Shown here piece after piece: positions 59,061-64,000 of a DNA stretch of 64,000 nt (the first letter of the stretch is position 1; the number at the start of each line of letters is the position of its first letter). Both the position numbers and the translations under genes were made by a program. The stretch spans positions 127,135,462 to 127,199,461 of the forward strand of contig CM051455.1 in NCBI GenBank assembly GCA_028274465.1, read 5' to 3'. The notes beneath the pieces are model-generated. The model had not been told where the DNA came from, searched no databases, and saw only the letters and a program-made list of their open reading frames with translations. Source of the DNA: Plantago ovata. Lineage: Eukaryota; Streptophyta; Magnoliopsida; Lamiales; Plantaginaceae.

Positions 59061-60014
59061 GTGTTTTAAATTATTAGTATGTTTTTTGTTTTGTTAGAAC
59101 GAAAAGAGATTTATATTAGTATGTTTTTTTTAAATAAATATTGCACTATAAATTGGATGGTACCGTAAATTATTAGTATTACAATTGATAGGTTTGTGTT
59201 CAAAGTCCAAATCCTCATTTTAACATTTAAATTATTTATTTTTAGTTGAAAATGATGGTGACTTGAACTCCAACATAAAACGGTGGCCAAGAATTTTGTA
59301 AAACAACAAATGGTTTTAAAACGACTTGTTTTTAGATCATCTCCATTAGTTTCACCAGCTAGATTTACCAAATTGGTTTTAAAACAACTTAATATTAGAT
59401 ATCTCCATTAGTTTTACCAACTTGTTCAACCAAATTGATATATATTTTTTAAACGACAAATATTACAACTACTCCTACTCCATTACTTTTATACAAATAT
59501 TTTATACCACTTTATTAATCTTGACTTTGCCGCTTCGAAAAAGAAATTCTATACCACCTTATATCTCCACATCTAAACCTGCCTTATGTATCCGTCAAAT
59601 CAGTGGCGGATCTACTTAGTAGACTATGGGTGCACCTGCACCCACAAACATATTTTTTCTTCCATTATGCCCTTCATAAACTTTTATTTTGCACCCATCA
59701 AATTAAATTTTTGCACCCATAAGTTTATAAAATCTATTTAATTTATATCCTTTCAATTGGAAAAAGTTTATATATAACATATGAGAATATGTATAATTAT
59801 ATCAGTAAGCATAAAAACAATGTAAATTTATCAAATTAAATAATAATTGAAGTTTGGCCCGAACGGTCCACATTCTCGAGTAAATTACAAGACGCATGAA
59901 TACAAAAAAAAGGTATTATTAATATTTATATATTTATTATAATAATAAATATTTATTTGAGACACAACAAACCCCACAATTCATTATTCATCACATCAAA
60001 CAAGACACACAAAA
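59061..60014. other. Spacer and promoter region of the cyclotransferase gene
   Basis: A segment at about 59075-59140 (TATTAGTATGTTTTTT twice, around an AACGAAAAGAG word) resembles 50538-50600 next to the Helitron end, so it is a dispersed repeat. CAGTGGCGGATCTAC at about 59600 followed by GGGTGCACCTGCACCCA looks like a TE end but has no partner. A TATA-like TTTATATATTTA lies at about 59925-59936, 80-90 bp before the next ATG. Confidence 0.45.
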
Positions 60015-60578
60015 ATGGTGGCCGATACGGCAGCTTTAATCTTCACCTACGGCACTCTCAAACGCGGCTTCTCCAACCACAACCTCCTCCAAGCCCTAAT
60101 CGCCACCAACGACGCCACTTTCCTCGGCCAATACACCACCCGCGACCCTCTCCCGCTCGTCTGCGGCCCCTACCGCGTCCCCTTCCTCCTCAACCTCCCC
60201 GGCCGCGCCTCCCACCGCGTCTCAGGCGAGCTGTACGCCGTGTCCGAGTACGCGCTAGCGAAGATGGACGAACTGGAAGGGGTTAGCAAGGGGCATTACG
60301 AGAGGCACCCGATCGAGGTCGTGAAGGAGGGCGGAGAAGAGGAGGTGGTGCAGGCGGCGGCGTATTATGCACATCGGAGTTATGCGGAGGAGCTTTGGCG
60401 GAGGAACGGCGAGATCGGGTACGAGGCGTATACGGAGAAAGTGATGAAAGGGTACGTTTACCGGAAAGATCGGCCTAAGAATCTCACTTTTCTCCAACAG
60501 ATTCGTTTCTTTATTGATAATAATAATTCGGAGGATTCGTTGACGAATTATGCGGACTCAAATACTCTGACGAATTAA
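60015..60578 (+). CDS. Gamma-glutamylcyclotransferase/GGACT-like (AIG2-like) protein
   Basis: One exon, 187 aa. The fold-defining [14 protein letters not shown] lies at residues 11-24 (YGSL-type substrate loop). [17 protein letters not shown] at about 47-63, then VSGELYAV and a MDELEGV...HYER block at about 86-100 follow; its first Glu corresponds to the expected catalytic acid region. The order and spacing are closer to the gamma-glutamylamine cyclotransferase (GGACT) branch than to the ChaC glutathione-specific branch. These enzymes release 5-oxoproline from gamma-glutamyl compounds, probably in the cytosol; no targeting signal is seen. Residues after about 165 are a variable Asn/Ser-rich tail. 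The start is the first ATG after an A-rich leader (AAAAATGG, a good plant context). The coding region is far richer in GC than its surroundings, mainly through C or G third positions in the first half. Confidence 0.9.
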   Translation: MVADTAALIFTYGTLKRGFSNHNLLQALIATNDATFLGQYTTRDPLPLVCGPYRVPFLLNLPGRASHRVSGELYAVSEYALAKMDELEGVSKGHYERHPIEVVKEGGEEEVVQAAAYYAHRSYAEELWRRNGEIGYEAYTEKVMKGYVYRKDRPKNLTFLQQIRFFIDNNNSEDSLTNYADSNTLTN

Positions 60579-62204
60579 GTCGTCATCATCAATTTGCAGT
60601 AATTGTTAATTATTAATTGATGTCAATAATTGATGATTATTGATTTGGATTTGAAAGTGTTTAGTGTTTATTTTTTCTAACTCGTACTGTTTATTATTGT
60701 GTATCATCATCAACTATGAATTGCAGTGTAACGAGTAGTAGTAAAGTGCTGTTATGGTCTCCGTGTATGTTTGTGACTATTTAGTTCTTTAATCAGAAAT
60801 TTGAAATTTTAGGGGCATCTATCCTACATTCCTACTTGTCATTTTGTAAATGGTAATCTAATCCCTTATCCCTGGGCGTGTTTTGCTACGGGGAACTCTT
60901 GACATGTAGTTCGTAGTAATAAATGTAATTCATCAATTTAGGTGGACTATATATATGTACAAGTAGCAATGACATTATTCTATTACATTAAAAATATTGT
61001 TAAGAAGTTTATTCCTAATTAGAGTTTTGAATATAATTTTTTTTCTAACAAAAAATTGATCATCCTACATTAACGACGGATAGATTTATTTAGTCCAACC
61101 GTTTGGAAGACTTTTGCAAGTTAGTGGTGGTTCAGGGAAACAATATGCAAGATTACAATTCTAGAAATTTAGGGACTATTATGTACAATGGAACCCTCTA
61201 AAATGTAGTAGGATAATATAATGTGGACAAATCTAAAATCCCTTCGACACTGGTATAAAAAGAGAGTTCATTTGGAACTAAACAAAGCAATGTGAGACTT
61301 CAAAATAAATAAAGCCATGTAAGAGCAAGAGTGATGAAGTCCAAGTGAAAAGGTTGAGCAAGCTCGTTGTCTTGCTTCGTGCGTTCTTTTTCTAGTTCAC
61401 TTAAGCTCGAGACGACCTAGTTAAGCACCACACGAGTTCTAGTTCTTTAGGTGGTCAAAGTTTCATCCCTTCACATTAAGTTTGACAAAAATGCTAAACT
61501 CGGTTTTTAGCTCTAGCTGTCTTACTCTAAAGCTCACATGTTGAGGAGGTATTTTTTATCCTTCCAAAGGTATTTTATTGTCAGACGAGCTTTATAATTC
61601 GAGGATGCATCGGGTGGAGATTGTTGCATTACCACAAGTACGTAGTTTCCACAAAAAAACATACTCAAATTTTGTCGATGTAGTAGAAGGTATTGATAAT
61701 GGTTAAAAAATCCCTTCTTCCCTCTAAATTAGATTCCTTCGGCCCCTTCACTGTCAGTTCAGAAGAAAGTCCAACACTTGTAGTTATTTTTCACTTAATT
61801 CCCTTCGGTCCTGTTCTTCGAATAGTAGAGTTAGAAGGTGTGACCGACCTAATACACTTCAACACTCTCAAGATCTAGTAGGAAACGAGGATCATGATTA
61901 CCTCATAAATGTGGTGGTTGAGCTTTTTATATAATAAATGTTAGTGGAATGGATTAATTAAAACTCAAAAGCTTGTCGACAATGTTGAATTATGACATGT
62001 GTCTTCATCACATTCGTTCGTTATCTAGGAGAGGGGTATTGGCTTATACACCTCCAACCCTTATTTTTTTTATGCTAGTACATTTCTAGCCTTGTATTAT
62101 CTTAAGTCACCCGACGAGTTCATATTGTCAATCATGTGAAAGTGTGAGGCAAATAAGAGGTCCTTTGACATGAAAGTGTCTGGACTTCTTTTGGTTATGT
62201 TTTT
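60579..62204. other. Cyclotransferase 3-prime UTR and spacer
   Basis: The first 150-250 bp are the likely 3-prime UTR. No further gene or clear repeat is supported. Confidence 0.5.
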
Positions 62205-62570
62205 CTTTTTTTAATATAAAAGAGAAGGTATAAATTGTTTACAACAAAACAAGCCGAAAACAAGCCGGCAACACGCTGTCATGTTACCACAATATCATTA
62301 GCTAAAAAATGAGCCAAAGAATTAATTGCTCTCCTAACAAACTGATATTGCTTAATTTAAAAGAAATTTAAAGCACAAAGTTGGATTTCTGAGACAATAG
62401 AATCATAAGCAGCCAATTAATAATTGACTCACCATATTCAAACAGTCACCTTCCAAAATAACTCGTGACATGGATAACTCTGAGTCAAAAAACAGAGCGC
62501 ATTGGGCTGCAAGTGCTTCCCCAATGTTTGGACTTCCATCATTCAAAACTGTCATTCTTTAGGTTATGAG
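62205..62570 (-). mobile_element. LINE RNase H-like relic
   Basis: On the minus strand near 62545-62430 the frame reads SPNIGEALAAQCALFF, then SMSRVILEGDCLNMVSQLL. This resembles the RNase H tail found in many plant LINEs (EA.AA...A and the EGD motif). Downstream codons are broken by several stops. A T-rich run at 62205-62214 on the plus strand may be the poly(A) tail. It is a strongly 5-prime-truncated copy, of a different lineage from the zf-RVT-ended LINE at 33496-45601. Confidence 0.6.
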
Positions 62571-64000
62571 GTGACTGTAAACAACGGTGGCTCCGGTGTG
62601 TGTGAGGTGACTTCCCTATTTTCCTAACCCTTCTGGCCTTTTCACAATTCCGTTTCATTTTAAATTGGACTTCACAACAAACATTTGTGCAATATTTACT
62701 TTTTCTTTGTCTTTTGGACTGGGCCCTATCATTTGCTAACCACGTGTGATAACTCCCTTCGTGGACTTTTTTGTGGATATTTAATTCATTCTATAGCATG
62801 TTGGAATTTTGTAATATGTGTCAAAATATATTTTATTGTACACCGTATAAACTTAGTAAATCCGTGTAAACTAAATAAATCAGAAAGGAAAATTATAAAA
62901 TAATATATGTACAGGTCTTCTCTCTCCCTCTCCTCACTCACTCAATTTGCCTCTTCTCCTCAATTGCCCAATTTACCTCCAATCAACTATGGAAAATTAT
63001 GGATGTACCTTACTATTTTGATCATAGAACCTATGTCGATTTATGCATGTTTAATTAATAAATTTTGTTAGGGGGCAAAATTTATTAATTGTAATTTAAC
63101 TTTTGTTTTATTACTTATTTCCAGACTAGTTTGTGATTGTATCAAGAGAGAGTAAATTTTAAATATTTACCTCCAATCAGCTACGGAAACTGTACCTGAC
63201 TATTTTGATCACAAAACCTATGATGATTTATGCGATCAGATCAAGAGCGTACATTCAAGAAGGCAGTAAAATCAATAGTATATGTAGTGTGAAAATTATT
63301 TGAATACATTAATAATAGTGAATAAAAAACAAAATACCTTACAATTATCAAATTTACATGAACCCCAAAACTACTTGTACTAGTTTCTTGTTCTCGGTTC
63401 AAGCTGTTTATTTGTTCTCAACTTTTTTAGTCAGTGTTTGACTTCGAATTAATTCTAAATTATCTCAAAAAAAAATTTTACAACTAGCAATAGGGGTCTT
63501 TAAACTTGGGGCTTATTTTATTATTGTAATATAATAAACTTAAAAACAACCTCACCATTTTGAGTTTACAATGGTTTGGGATTATTTGAGACTTTTTCAT
63601 GGGCTACACATAACACAAACACAATAACCACCTAATTCTTCTTTATTTTAAATTCAAATGTTACATTTATTTATTAAAATTTGGGCTTATTTTGGGGCTA
63701 CATATCTGCATGAGGTACATTATGTAGCCCATCTGCATGAGCTACATTATGTAGCCCCTAATAAGCCCTAATTGGGTGGCTTTTTAGACTTATTTGGGGT
63801 TTTAAACCACCCACTGCTAGTGATCTTATTTATATTATGAAAAATATAAACTTTCTACTTCTATAATTTCATAGATTATTTTTCAATATAATATAGAATC
63901 AATTCCAGATTAAATAAACAAAGATTTAAAAAAGTCGACCAAAGAAATGAAAAATTAACCGGATTGTACTCCGTATAATAAAAATATCCTATGAGTCCGT
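62571..64000. other. Spacer with two short direct duplications
   Basis: ATTTACCTCCAATCAACTA... at about 62969-63045 recurs as ATTTACCTCCAATCAGCTA... at 63168-63233, both followed by ACTATTTTGATCA and AACCTATG. A 30-bp unit (CATCTGCATGAGCTACATT with ATGTAGCCC) is repeated near 63700-63760. A G-box core CACGTG lies near 62741. No gene is supported within the window. Confidence 0.45.

Overview
This is nuclear DNA from a flowering plant, most likely a core eudicot with a moderately large, repeat-rich genome. The evidence is spliced genes with GT-AG introns, plant-specific families (PLATZ zinc proteins, plant-type PfkB kinase), AT-rich spacers, and plant transposons: Cassandra with a 5S-like LTR, CACTA elements starting CACTACAAG, Copia, LINEs with a zf-RVT tail, a Helitron and MITEs. 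I cannot name the species. All calls come from reading the sequence; no alignments or searches were run.

Host genes are few. From left to right: a five-exon PfkB/adenosine-kinase-like gene (3044-6876, +); a PLATZ gene (11516-12702, -); a second PLATZ paralog in the same orientation (20999-22359, -); and a single-exon gamma-glutamyl(amine)cyclotransferase-like gene (60015-60578, +). The two PLATZ genes share exon structure, including a first coding exon that holds only the ATG, and are probably a tandem duplication later separated by a Copia insertion (14258-19869).

The rest is a layered record of transposition. At 29394-33288 a short TIR element is split by CACTA-1 (29593-33084, TSD CAC). 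At 33445-45893 a MITE is split by a roughly 12 kb minus-strand LINE (TSD of about 19 bp), which is split in turn by CACTA-2 (36017-40233, TSD ACT). At 50613 to about 56200 a decayed Helitron, with a 3-prime hairpin plus CTAG end and Pif1-type helicase fragments, is split by a complete Cassandra (50889-51579, TSD CCCTT) and by CACTA-3 (52309-56024, TSD AGA). A 42-bp minisatellite (about 56480-59060) is split by a 1650-bp solo LTR (TSD AATAC). Other items are another solo LTR (46992-47920, TSD GTATC), a solo Cassandra LTR (24211-24524), a Stowaway-like MITE (25753-26009), and a small tRNA-derived SINE in an intron of the second PLATZ gene.

The most unusual material is the trio of CACTA elements. 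Each carries arrays of a short inverted motif in both arms and a TnpA-like (Transposase_24/En-Spm type) gene, but no recognisable TnpD transposase. All three carry a different minisatellite in the same intron, just before the exon encoding a K-[HYF]-[YF]-x-P-type motif. CACTA-2 keeps an uninterrupted 416-codon gene and has moved from TAGCGACGG to TACCGACGG in its arms. CACTA-1 also holds an 81-nt near-perfect hairpin upstream of its gene.
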